Shown piece after piece: positions 16,397 to 24,193 of a stretch of 33,450 bases of DNA. The DNA lies in the NCBI GenBank assembly GCA_964370735.1, contig CAYJLC010000020.1, forward strand, positions 1-33,450. Reading direction: 5' to 3'. Origin of the DNA: CAYJLC01 sp964370735 (GTDB lineage Bacteria > Bacillota > Clostridia > Oscillospirales > Butyricicoccaceae). The notes beneath the pieces were generated by a model, which saw nothing but the letters and a program-made list of their open reading frames with translations, did not search any database and was not told where the DNA came from. A program made the position numbers and the translations under genes. Every line of letters starts with the position of its first letter. Within the stretch, counting starts at the first letter, position 1.

Positions 16397-17413
16397 ATGA
16401 TTATTACTATAAAAAAAGACGTATCTGACGATAAAATTGCAAAATTAGTAGGTGAAATGGCAGAAAAAGGTATTGAAATGCGTTGTTTAGGCGGAGTTGA
16501 ATACCGTCCTTATGGTTTGATTGGTGATACAACACGTGTAGATATTAAATGCCTTGAGGCGCATGATATTGTTGAAAGTGCGATGAAAATTTCTGAACCG
16601 TACAAAAAAGCTAACAGACGTTTTCACCCAGAAGACACTGTTATCGATGTAAATGGCATTAAAATCGGTGGTTCTGAACCGATTGTGGTTATTGCAGGCC
16701 CTTGTTCGGTTGAAAGTGAAACTCAAGTTATGGAAATCGCTGAAAACGTGAATAAATCTGGAGCTGTGATGTTTCGTGGTGGCGCATACAAGCCAAGAAC
16801 TTCGCCGTATGCATTCCAAGGAATGGGCAAAGATGGTCTTGATTTGATGTCAAATATGCGTGAAAAATATAAAATGCCAGTAGTTTCTGAACTAATGAGC
16901 GCAGATAAATTAGAAGAATTTGTTGAGAATGTTGATATTATTCAAATTGGTGCAAGAAATATGCAAAATTTCGATTTACTGAAAGCTTTAGGCAAGGTAG
17001 ACAAGCCAATTTTGCTAAAAAGAGGGTTTTCGAACACTATTGAAGAGTGGCTTATGAGTGCCGAATATATCATGGCTGGTGGTAATGAAAAGGTTATTTT
17101 GTGCGAAAGAGGCATCAGAACTTTTGAAAAATACACTAGAAATACACTTGATTTATCGGTTGTGCCGATTATTAAACAAAAATCGCATTTACCAATCGTA
17201 ATTGACCCTTCGCATGCGACTGGTGATTATAAATTAGTCGAATCAATGAGCCTTGCAGCTATTGCCGCTGGTGCCGATGGACTTATCATAGAAGTTCATA
17301 ATCAGCCTGAAAAAGCTTGGTCTGACGGTCCTCAATCATTAAAATATGATAATTTTGACGCGTTAATGGAAAAAGGCAAAAAAATAGCAGAGGTAATCGG
17401 GAGGTCAATGTAA
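16397..17413 (+). CDS. aroF: 3-deoxy-7-phosphoheptulonate (DAHP) synthase, type I-beta
   Basis: This 338-aa enzyme condenses PEP and erythrose-4-phosphate, the committed shikimate step. An N-terminal ferredoxin-like regulatory domain (about 1-75) precedes the TIM barrel, whose marks are AGPCSVES, FRGGAYKPRTSPYAFQGMG, KRGFSNTIEEW, CERGIRTFE and DPSHATGDY. This layout is that of the I-beta class, in which the N-terminal domain mediates feedback inhibition. It follows the repeat and is followed without a gap by aroA (overlap of one base). Confidence 0.95.
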   Translation: MIITIKKDVSDDKIAKLVGEMAEKGIEMRCLGGVEYRPYGLIGDTTRVDIKCLEAHDIVESAMKISEPYKKANRRFHPEDTVIDVNGIKIGGSEPIVVIAGPCSVESETQVMEIAENVNKSGAVMFRGGAYKPRTSPYAFQGMGKDGLDLMSNMREKYKMPVVSELMSADKLEEFVENVDIIQIGARNMQNFDLLKALGKVDKPILLKRGFSNTIEEWLMSAEYIMAGGNEKVILCERGIRTFEKYTRNTLDLSVVPIIKQKSHLPIVIDPSHATGDYKLVESMSLAAIAAGADGLIIEVHNQPEKAWSDGPQSLKYDNFDALMEKGKKIAEVIGRSM

Positions 17414-18684
17414 TGAAGGCAACTATCTTTAAAAGTGAAGTATCTGGCGCGGTTCATATCCCGCCGTCGAAATCTATGTCGCATAGAGCGATAATTTGTG
17501 CGGCTTTAGCTAATGGCAAAAGCACGATTTCAAATATTGCATTTTCGGAAGATATCATAACTACAATCGAGGGAATGAAAGCTTTAGGAGCGAAAATCGA
17601 GTGTTTTGACAACTATGTTGAAGTCCAAGGAATTGCCGATTTTAATTCACTTGAATCAAATGACATTAATTGCAATGAGTCTGGTTCTACGCTAAGATTT
17701 TTTGTACCGATTTTTTCTTTAACAGGTCAAAAAGTAAACTTTTTAGGCAAAAATCGTCTTTTAATTCGTCCACAAGATATATATAGAGAAATTTTTTCAG
17801 ATAGAGGTTTGCATTTTTCGCAAGATACAGAAAAACTAACAATAGAAGGCAAACTTCCTGCCGGTGAATATAAGCTAAGAGGTGATGTTTCTAGCCAATT
17901 TATCTCAGGTTTGTTGTTCACATTGCCACTTTTAGAGGCAGATAGCACAATTTCTATCGGCGAGCCTTATGAATCGCGTTCGTATGTTGATTTGACGATT
18001 CAAATGCTTGAAGAATTTGGTGTTGAGATTAAATATATCGATAAAAACACGATTTTTGTCAAAGGAAATCAAAAATATATCGCACAAAATCACACTGTCG
18101 AGGGAGATTTCTCTCAATTTGGGTTCTATGGGGCGTTAGGTGCCATAAATAATACAATTGATTGCCTAGGCCTTAAACATAATTCGCTGCAAGGCGATAA
18201 AGAAATGGTTGGAATTTTGCGTGATTTCGGCGTTAATGTCGAGGAAATCGAAAATGGATATCGTATCCACAAAACAGATTTAAAACCACATGATATCAAT
18301 CTTGAAAACTGCCCTGATTTAGGCCCGATTTTATCAGTTTTATGTGCGTGCACTAAGGGTAAAACAAAAACATTTAATGCAGGTCGTTTGAGAATTAAAG
18401 AGTCTGATAGAATTTTAGCTATGGAAACTGAGCTTTTAAAATTCGGTGTTGACATAAGCTCGACAGAGGACGAAGTGTTTATAAATGGACAAGAAATTTT
18501 TGACACAAATGAAGAACTTTCTGGACATAAAGACCATAGAATAGTAATGGCACTTTCTGTTTTAGGAACTATTTGTGAAAAACCAATTACTATAAATCAA
18601 GCTGAATTTATTAAAAAATCTTACCCTCATTTCTTCGAAGACTTAGAAAAACTTGGTGTAAAGGTTGTGAAAGATTATGAATAA
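17413..18684 (+). CDS. aroA: 3-phosphoshikimate 1-carboxyvinyltransferase (EPSP synthase)
   Basis: This 423-aa enzyme transfers the enolpyruvyl group of PEP to shikimate-3-phosphate. Conserved stretches include PPSKSMSHRAIICAAL near the N-terminus, CNESGSTLRFF, SSQFISGLLFTLPL, RLRIKESDRI and GHKDHRIVMAL. Length is typical. It overlaps aroF by one base and tyrA by eight. Confidence 0.97.
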   Translation: MKATIFKSEVSGAVHIPPSKSMSHRAIICAALANGKSTISNIAFSEDIITTIEGMKALGAKIECFDNYVEVQGIADFNSLESNDINCNESGSTLRFFVPIFSLTGQKVNFLGKNRLLIRPQDIYREIFSDRGLHFSQDTEKLTIEGKLPAGEYKLRGDVSSQFISGLLFTLPLLEADSTISIGEPYESRSYVDLTIQMLEEFGVEIKYIDKNTIFVKGNQKYIAQNHTVEGDFSQFGFYGALGAINNTIDCLGLKHNSLQGDKEMVGILRDFGVNVEEIENGYRIHKTDLKPHDINLENCPDLGPILSVLCACTKGKTKTFNAGRLRIKESDRILAMETELLKFGVDISSTEDEVFINGQEIFDTNEELSGHKDHRIVMALSVLGTICEKPITINQAEFIKKSYPHFFEDLEKLGVKVVKDYE

Positions 18685-19519
18685 TGTCCTTATTGTCGGA
18701 CTTGGGTTAATCGGAGGAAGCTACGCGCGTGCGCTTACGAAAAGTGGATATGACGTGTCGGCGATTGATATTGATCATAGTGCGATTGCCTATGCGTTAG
18801 ACAATAAAATTATCAAAAAAGGGTCGACAATTCCTGATAAAAGCATTATTAATAGTGCAGATATCATTGTTTTTGGGGTGTATCCGAAAATTTTGATTCC
18901 TTGGATTTTAGAAAATCAACACCTTTTTAAAAAGGGTGCTATAATCACCGATGTTACTGGTGTGAAAATATCGATTGTGTCTAAAGTCTACGAAATTTTG
19001 CGTGAAGATGTGCATTTTGTGGCATCGCATCCAATGGCTGGTCGCGAGGTTTATGGTGTTGAAAATTCTGATGAAAAAATATTTAAAAATGCAAATTTCA
19101 TTATAACACCAACGGAAAAATCTGATAAAAATGCAATTAAAATCATTGAAAAGATGGCAAATGACATAGGATTTTTAAGAATTTCGCATTTAACACCGAA
19201 GGAACATGACGAAGTTATTGGATTTTTATCACAATTAACCCATGCTATCGCAGTGTCACTTATGAACTGTCGTGATAATGAAAATTTTGTGAAATATACA
19301 GGAGATTCATTTCGTGATTTAACTAGAATTGCCATGATAAATGAGCATTTATGGAGCGAACTTTTCTTCGAAAATAAAGATGTTTTAGTGTCAGAAATCG
19401 ACAATTTTATAGGCGAACTTGAGAATTTAAAGTCATCTCTCATTGACGAAGACAGTGAAAAATTAAAAAAACTTTTTGTAACTTCTACTAATCGCAGGAT
19501 TAAATATCTAAATAAATAG
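18677..19519 (+). CDS. tyrA: prephenate dehydrogenase
   Basis: This 280-aa NAD-dependent enzyme makes 4-hydroxyphenylpyruvate for tyrosine. The Rossmann signature VGLGLIGGSYARAL begins at residue 6, and ASHPMAGREVYGVENS is the prephenate-binding motif with the catalytic His. There is no ACT domain after the core, unlike many Bacillus enzymes of about 370 aa. It overlaps aroA and lies 10 bp before the Spo0A-like gene. Confidence 0.96.
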   Translation: MNNVLIVGLGLIGGSYARALTKSGYDVSAIDIDHSAIAYALDNKIIKKGSTIPDKSIINSADIIVFGVYPKILIPWILENQHLFKKGAIITDVTGVKISIVSKVYEILREDVHFVASHPMAGREVYGVENSDEKIFKNANFIITPTEKSDKNAIKIIEKMANDIGFLRISHLTPKEHDEVIGFLSQLTHAIAVSLMNCRDNENFVKYTGDSFRDLTRIAMINEHLWSELFFENKDVLVSEIDNFIGELENLKSSLIDEDSEKLKKLFVTSTNRRIKYLNK

Positions 19520-19529
19520 GTGGTGCTTT

Positions 19530-20285
19530 ATGGTATCTAAGCTAAGCGTTGTTATCGGTCATAGAAACAAGGATTATTTGCAAGGTTTTTGCAATAATAT
19601 TTATGAAAATTTTCCAGAAATTGATATTGTGGAAACGGTGGATTCGGGTGCTGAATTAATTTCGGCAATCATCAAAAATACACCTGATATCATAATTTCT
19701 GACCTAATTTTGGTCGGAATGGATGCATTAACGGCTATCGATAGCATAAAATCTATTGAATTTAAAACAAAAATCATCCTAACCACCGATTTTATGAGCA
19801 GTCCTATTGCAAATAAAGCGATGAGTTTAGGGGTTTCATATTTTCTTTTAACACCGTTTGATATGAATTATTTTAACTATATTCTGTCAGAAATGACAAA
19901 AGCAGATAAATCAAAGCATAAATATAGCCTTTGTTCGAAAGATTATAAAGAAATTTACGAAAAAGCGATAAAAAAACTGCTTGCAAAGCTAAATTTTAAA
20001 AGTTCAACGGCTGGATATCGTTATTTGAATTTTGCGATTTTATTTTGTCTTGTAAATGATAACACAATCGACAATGTTACGAAAATTTTATATCCGGAAA
20101 CTGCGAATTTTTATGAAACTACGCCTAGCAATGTCGAACGTTCGATTAGACACGCGATAAACTCTACATACGAAATCTATAAAAATGAGTTTTTTGACAC
20201 ATTCATGTTCGAAAAGAAGCCTAAAAATACAGAATTTATTAAAAATTGTATACAATATATTAAACAAACAGAGGTAATAGAATGA
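19530..20285 (+). CDS. spo0A: Spo0A-family response regulator with a degenerate receiver
   Basis: This 251-aa protein has a receiver-like domain (1-125) and a C-terminal Spo0A DNA-binding domain (about 135-245). The latter is marked by AGYRYLNFAI, TKILYPETANFYETTPSNVERSIRHAI and PKNTEFI, close to the Spo0A effector helices. In the receiver the phospho-acceptor Asp is kept (D58 in IIISDLILV) and so is the Thr (T85), but the N-terminal acidic pair is replaced by G10-H11 (Spo0A has ADDNRE) and the conserved Lys by T108 (LLTPFDM where Spo0A has ILKPFDM). Normal Mg-dependent phosphorylation is therefore doubtful. It may be a paralogue or a phosphorylation-independent Spo0A. It is 10 bp from tyrA and overlaps the HAD gene by 4 bp. 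Confidence 0.88.
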   Translation: MVSKLSVVIGHRNKDYLQGFCNNIYENFPEIDIVETVDSGAELISAIIKNTPDIIISDLILVGMDALTAIDSIKSIEFKTKIILTTDFMSSPIANKAMSLGVSYFLLTPFDMNYFNYILSEMTKADKSKHKYSLCSKDYKEIYEKAIKKLLAKLNFKSSTAGYRYLNFAILFCLVNDNTIDNVTKILYPETANFYETTPSNVERSIRHAINSTYEIYKNEFFDTFMFEKKPKNTEFIKNCIQYIKQTEVIE

Positions 20286-20926
20286 AAACAGCATTATTTG
20301 ATATGGATGGACTAATCATCGACAGTGAAATATTATATCTTGAGGCTTGTGAGATAGTTTTTCCGAAAATGGACCTAGTTTATAACGAGGAAGTTATAAA
20401 AAAATGCATCGGCAAGAACAAAAAAGGAACAGAAGACGAACTTGTTTTATATTATGGCGAAGATTTTAATATGGACGATTTTTCGAGCCTTGTAAATATT
20501 GAACTTGAAAAATTATATCACTCAAGAGATATATTAAAGCCTTTTGTTGTTGAAACACTTACGTTTTTAAAGAACGATGGATATAAAATAGCAGTTGCTA
20601 CGTCTACGAAAAAAGTTAAAGCAGAAAAATTACTGAAATTAGTAGGTGTTTTTGAGTTTTTTGATGAAATTGTCGGCGGTGATATGGTGAAAAATAGCAA
20701 GCCAGACCCTGAAATTTTCTTAAAAGCGTGTGAAATTTTAGGAGGAACACCACCTGAAACTTTGGTTTTTGAAGATTCATTTAATGGAGTAACAGCCGGT
20801 TTTGATGGGGGATTTAAGGTAATTATGATACCTGATATCTTAATGCCGACAGAAGAAATTAAAGCAAAAACAAATGAAATACATAGTAATTTAGGCGAAT
20901 TTTTAAAAAATTCAAAGCTTATTTAG
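20282..20926 (+). CDS. HAD-family phosphatase (beta-phosphoglucomutase-like)
   Basis: This 214-aa member of the HAD superfamily has a helical cap inserted after motif I. Motif I is FDMDGLIIDSE (D7, D9), motif II the Thr/Ser in VATSTKKVK, motif III the Lys in NSKPDPEIFL, and motif IV VFEDSFNGV. Such enzymes hydrolyse or isomerise sugar phosphates; the substrate cannot be told from sequence. Its ATG overlaps the stop of the Spo0A-like gene (ATGA), so they are translationally coupled. It is the last gene before a 67-bp gap. Confidence 0.9.
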   Translation: MKTALFDMDGLIIDSEILYLEACEIVFPKMDLVYNEEVIKKCIGKNKKGTEDELVLYYGEDFNMDDFSSLVNIELEKLYHSRDILKPFVVETLTFLKNDGYKIAVATSTKKVKAEKLLKLVGVFEFFDEIVGGDMVKNSKPDPEIFLKACEILGGTPPETLVFEDSFNGVTAGFDGGFKVIMIPDILMPTEEIKAKTNEIHSNLGEFLKNSKLI

Positions 20927-20928
20927 AA

Positions 20929-20950
20929 CAGGTAACCAATTTGTAACCTG
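20929..20950. promoter_or_regulatory. 22-bp imperfect palindrome upstream of the BTAD regulator
   Basis: The sequence reads CAGGT-A-AC-C-AATT-T-GT-A-ACCTG and is symmetric except at three pairs. It lies 7 bp before a TATAAT (20958-20963) that has no good -35. This is the pattern of an operator or activator site controlling the downstream regulator gene. No T-run follows, so it is not a terminator. Confidence 0.45.
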
Positions 20951-20993
20951 AACTTTGTATAATTAAAAATAAGATGAAAGGAGTAGATGATTT

Positions 20994-22205
20994 ATGGCAA
21001 ATGTTGAATTTTTTACACTCGGCGAATTTAAAATTTTATCAGATGGAGTCGATGTAACAGATAGACTAAAATCATCGAAAAAAAAGCTACTTTTGCTTGA
21101 GTTTTTGCTTATTAATAAAGACACTGCAATTAGCAATGAAAATTTGATTAAAATTTTATGGAATAGCGAGCCTACGGATAAACTTATTACTTCGCTGAAA
21201 ACGCTAGTTAGCCGTTTGAGAAAAGATTTATTTGATTTAGGGCTAGAAGACGCAATTTTAACGAAACATCGTTCTTATATGTGGAATCCTGAGCTCGATA
21301 GCACGATAGATATCTTTAATTTAGAAAATTTATGCAACGAAATTATTACTGTGCGTGAATTAAATGAAGCGAATTCGAAGAAATTTGAAGAAATTTTGTT
21401 GATATATAATGATGATTTACTAAAAAATATACGTTTTAATAGCTGGAGTATCACAAAAGCTGCTGAATATCAGCAATTATTTTTAAATGCGATTAATTCA
21501 TACGCGAAATTATTGATTTCTGATGCAAAATATAGCGATGTTATTCGAGTATGTCAACGTGGGTTGCATATAAATACTTTCGATGTGTCATTAAATATTA
21601 TGTTAATGACGGCACTTATGAAGATTGGCAAGCAAAAAGAGGCATTGGCACAGTATCAAAATATGTCGAAATTGCATTTTTCACATTTTGGAGTAAAACC
21701 AGACGAGGAGCTTTTAAACTTCTATCAGGAGTTATTAAACGATGAACCAAGTGCTAGTATTAGCATAAAAGAAGTTTCCGATGACTTGCACTCGGATTCT
21801 GGAGATAAGTTTGCATTAGTGTGTGAATATTCGATTTTTAAAGACATTTATACGCTTTATGTTCGAAATTTTAACCGTTCAAATATTGAACTTTTACTGT
21901 GTATGGTGAGTTTGACATCGGAAAAAGGCTCGGAACTAGATCCAATGCATTTGGATGGTGCAATGGAACATATACTAAATATTTTAAAATATCAACTGCG
22001 TGTTGGTGATACGATTTCAAGATATAGCCCGACACAATTTGCAGTTTTACTTCCGTCAGTTTCATCGGAAGAACAAGGTCATAGAATTTTAGAAAGACTT
22101 CTTTCGCGCTTTGATAATGCGAAATATCCTGGATGCACACCGAAATATTCGTTATTACCACTAAAACTTGACGAACATGAGTTTGAAAACCAAGATTTGA
22201 TATAA
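20994..22205 (+). CDS. BTAD/SARP-type transcriptional regulator with degenerate GGDEF-like domain
   Basis: This 403-aa protein starts with an OmpR-like winged helix (about 1-100; LKTLVSRLRKDL is the recognition region). A bacterial transcriptional activation domain of TPR-like helices follows (about 105-250; YSDVIRVCQRGLHINTFD, QKEALAQYQ, HFGVKPDEELLNFYQ). The last third (about 268-385) resembles a diguanylate cyclase fold: LRVGDTISRYSPTQFAVLLP matches the region around the GGDEF loop, but the signature itself is S-P-T-Q-F, so catalysis is not expected. It could be a nucleotide-sensing or dimerisation domain. GAAAGGAG precedes the ATG. It has its own candidate promoter region and ends in a terminator. 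Confidence 0.85.
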   Translation: MANVEFFTLGEFKILSDGVDVTDRLKSSKKKLLLLEFLLINKDTAISNENLIKILWNSEPTDKLITSLKTLVSRLRKDLFDLGLEDAILTKHRSYMWNPELDSTIDIFNLENLCNEIITVRELNEANSKKFEEILLIYNDDLLKNIRFNSWSITKAAEYQQLFLNAINSYAKLLISDAKYSDVIRVCQRGLHINTFDVSLNIMLMTALMKIGKQKEALAQYQNMSKLHFSHFGVKPDEELLNFYQELLNDEPSASISIKEVSDDLHSDSGDKFALVCEYSIFKDIYTLYVRNFNRSNIELLLCMVSLTSEKGSELDPMHLDGAMEHILNILKYQLRVGDTISRYSPTQFAVLLPSVSSEEQGHRILERLLSRFDNAKYPGCTPKYSLLPLKLDEHEFENQDLI

Positions 22206-22220
22206 AATTTTATATTAAAA

Positions 22221-22249
22221 AAAGAGGCTGTTTATTACAGTCTCTTTTT
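22221..22249 (+). terminator. intrinsic terminator of the BTAD regulator
   Basis: AAAGAGGCTG pairs with CAGTCTCTTT (10 bp, one G-U) across a 7-base loop, followed by TT after the stem, whose 3' arm is itself U-rich. It ends the long plus-strand aro/regulator unit. Confidence 0.8.
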
Positions 22250-22295
22250 GTGCTTATAATTATTTGGGGTTTAAAATATGGTTTACCCTAAAGTA

Positions 22296-22314
22296 AAGGC
22301 ACCCCAAGTGCAAG
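22296..22314 (-). repeat. 19-bp repeat remnant shared with the terminal repeat region
   Basis: Read on the minus strand, TTGCACTTGGGGTGCCTTT matches 33089-33107 at all but two positions. It sits between the regulator terminator and the convergent glycosylase gene and is probably the end fragment of the same repeat family. Confidence 0.45.
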
Positions 22315-22315
22315 C

Positions 22316-23146
22316 TTAAATTCCTAAACTTCTTGCATAGTAAAATATATATTGCTGATAGATTCCAGCGTATTTTCCGTACTTTTCAGGGTCCATATCG
22401 CCATCGTAAAACGCCTTTGCTTTTTTCATCCAAGTATCGACAGGGAACGCATCGAGCTTGCCCATGCCAAACAGTAAAAAGCAATCTGCTACTTTAATTC
22501 CCACGCCATATAGCTTTGTAACTTCCTTACGGCAGGTTTTAATGTCCATATTTTCAAGTCTTTCGAAGTCAAATTCGCCATTTTCTAAGGCTTTTGCGAC
22601 AGAAATAATATATTTTGCACGATACCCAGATTTTAGAGGCGCTAAATCATCGACAGTTAGACTAGCTATTTTTTGATATGATGGGAAAGTATAGTGTTTT
22701 TCGCCTAAAAATTCGATTTCATCGCCAAACATAGTACAAAGTTTGTCGATTATACTCATAATTCTAGGGATATTATTACATTGCGAAATAATAAATGAGC
22801 ATAAAGCCTCCCACGGGTCTTGTTTTAAAATACGAATTCCATCACCAAAATTAGCTGCCTTTATTGTAAAATCATCGACAGCAAATTGCTTTTTTATCGC
22901 ACTATAATCTCGGTCTAAGTCTAAAAATGGTCGCATATAACACTCAAAATCGTCTAAACTTCCAGAAATATAAATATTATTATCATTTTTGTATAAATGC
23001 CAAACTTTATTAAAAGCAACTCCGATAAAACTGCCATCATCACGTTTTTTAAAGCGAAAACATTGCCCACATTCAAAAATATGTGTCAAATCAAAATCAC
23101 TTGGATTATCTAGTACAACATATCCATTTTCTTCATATATATTCAT
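22316..23146 (-). CDS. ogg: 8-oxoguanine DNA glycosylase, OGG1 type
   Basis: This 276-aa bifunctional glycosylase/AP lyase removes 8-oxoguanine from DNA. The N-terminal OGG domain begins with FDLTHIFECGQCFRF. The helix-hairpin-helix and catalytic motif reads KLYGVGIKVADC with Lys K218 as nucleophile, C222 beside it, and the catalytic Asp D237 in FPVDTW. These correspond to K249, C253 and D268 of human OGG1, the type known in some clostridia rather than the MutM type. It is monocistronic, with AGGAGG before its ATG, its own promoter, and convergence with the regulator gene. Confidence 0.92.
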   Translation of the reverse strand: MNIYEENGYVVLDNPSDFDLTHIFECGQCFRFKKRDDGSFIGVAFNKVWHLYKNDNNIYISGSLDDFECYMRPFLDLDRDYSAIKKQFAVDDFTIKAANFGDGIRILKQDPWEALCSFIISQCNNIPRIMSIIDKLCTMFGDEIEFLGEKHYTFPSYQKIASLTVDDLAPLKSGYRAKYIISVAKALENGEFDFERLENMDIKTCRKEVTKLYGVGIKVADCFLLFGMGKLDAFPVDTWMKKAKAFYDGDMDPEKYGKYAGIYQQYIFYYARSLGI

Positions 23147-23168
23147 AAAAATTACCTCCTAATAGATA

Positions 23169-23197
23169 AGTATACAGTATTTTAAGCGAAAATTCAA
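23169..23197 (-). promoter_or_regulatory. promoter of the glycosylase gene
   Basis: On the minus strand TTGAAT (23192-23197) and TATACT (23169-23174) have a 17-bp spacer and lie just upstream of TAGGAGG. Confidence 0.65.
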
Positions 23198-23199
23198 TA

Positions 23200-23243
23200 A
23201 AAAATAAAAAAAACTGACCTTTGACTAAATAAAAGGTCAGTTT
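23200..23243 (-). terminator. intrinsic terminator of nagB
   Basis: A perfect 12-bp stem AAACTGACCTTT/AAAGGTCAGTTT (23211-23222 and 23232-23243) is followed on the minus strand by a long T-rich run. It starts 6 bp after the nagB stop. Confidence 0.9.
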
Positions 23244-23248
23244 ATGTG

Positions 23249-23995
23249 TTAGGCTTTAGTATGCTCTAGTAATTTATGTAGCGCAGCTTTGTCACCAACA
23301 AGGGAAACATCAGGGTGCATTTGAAGGATAGAAGATTGAATTTCTGGCATTACACGACCAGTAAATGTGCGTAGAATAATATCAGCTTTTTCTTCGCCAC
23401 TCACAGCAATAACGATTTTTCTAGCGTGCATAATGTTTTTTATACCCATTGTAATCGCTTGTTTTGGGACATTATCTCTGTTTCCGTCAAAAAATCTAGC
23501 GTTTGCATCGATAGTTTGTTCGGCTAAATCTACAACGTGAGTACCAAGTTCAAAAGCAACTTCTGGCTCATTAAAACCGATATGACCGTTGTGACCAATG
23601 CCTAAAAGTTGCAAATCAATACCACCTAAATCATCGATTAATTTGTCGTAACGAACACATTCTAAATTAGGGTCTTTAGCAAGGCCATTTGGCACATTTG
23701 TGTTTTCTGTTACAATATCGACATGATTAAACAGATGATTATCCATAAAATAGCGATAACTTTGGTCGTGTGAGCCGTCAAGCCCAACGTATTCGTCTAA
23801 ATTTACTGTTTTTATACCTGAAAATGAAAGGTCGTCTTTTTTATACCATTCAATTAATTGTTTATATGCACCGACTGGTGTTGAGCCTGTGGCAAGTCCT
23901 AAAACGCAATTTGGTTTAACGATGATTTGTGCTGAAAGAATATTTGCTACTTTTCGTGACATTTGGTTGTAATCTGACGCAAGATAAATTTTCAT
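23249..23995 (-). CDS. nagB: glucosamine-6-phosphate deaminase
   Basis: This 248-aa enzyme converts glucosamine-6-phosphate to fructose-6-phosphate and ammonia. The phosphate-binding loop GLATGSTPVGAY (33-44), the NLDEYVGL segment with catalytic D67, and the LGIGHNGHIGFNEP active-site lid (131-144) with H138 are present. Length matches the short Gram-positive NagB form. It is divergent from nagA, and together they degrade N-acetylglucosamine-6-P from cell-wall or host glycan sugars. Confidence 0.96.
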   Translation of the reverse strand: MKIYLASDYNQMSRKVANILSAQIIVKPNCVLGLATGSTPVGAYKQLIEWYKKDDLSFSGIKTVNLDEYVGLDGSHDQSYRYFMDNHLFNHVDIVTENTNVPNGLAKDPNLECVRYDKLIDDLGGIDLQLLGIGHNGHIGFNEPEVAFELGTHVVDLAEQTIDANARFFDGNRDNVPKQAITMGIKNIMHARKIVIAVSGEEKADIILRTFTGRVMPEIQSSILQMHPDVSLVGDKAALHKLLEHTKA

Positions 23996-24072
23996 ATTGT
24001 TCTCCTTTTGATAAGACGTTTAGACATTACTTTATAATTTTAAAAGATAAAGTGAATATACTCATTAATTTG

Positions 24073-24100
24073 ATTATACTACTTTTTTGGAAAAATGCAA
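24073..24100 (-). promoter_or_regulatory. promoter of nagB
   Basis: Minus-strand TTGCAT (24095-24100) and TATAAT (24073-24078) are separated by 16 bp. It fires away from the nagA promoter about 30 bp away, so a regulator bound between could control both. Confidence 0.6.
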
Positions 24101-24131
24101 GCCTTTTTTGAAAAAAATATTTTTTTTCTGA

Positions 24132-24160
24132 TTGACAATGAAATAAGAAAGGGATATAAT
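24132..24160 (+). promoter_or_regulatory. consensus promoter of nagA
   Basis: TTGACA (24132-24137) and TATAAT (24155-24160) match consensus at all positions with a 17-bp spacer. It lies downstream of an in-frame ATG at 24095, which therefore cannot be the start used by this promoter. Confidence 0.9.
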
Positions 24161-24193
24161 AAGATAAAGGGATATGAAAGGCAGGGTAAAAAT

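Noticed and set aside
16487..16819. 110-residue frame antisense to aroF
   Set aside because: Lies wholly opposite the conserved aroF N-terminal half and has no start signal.
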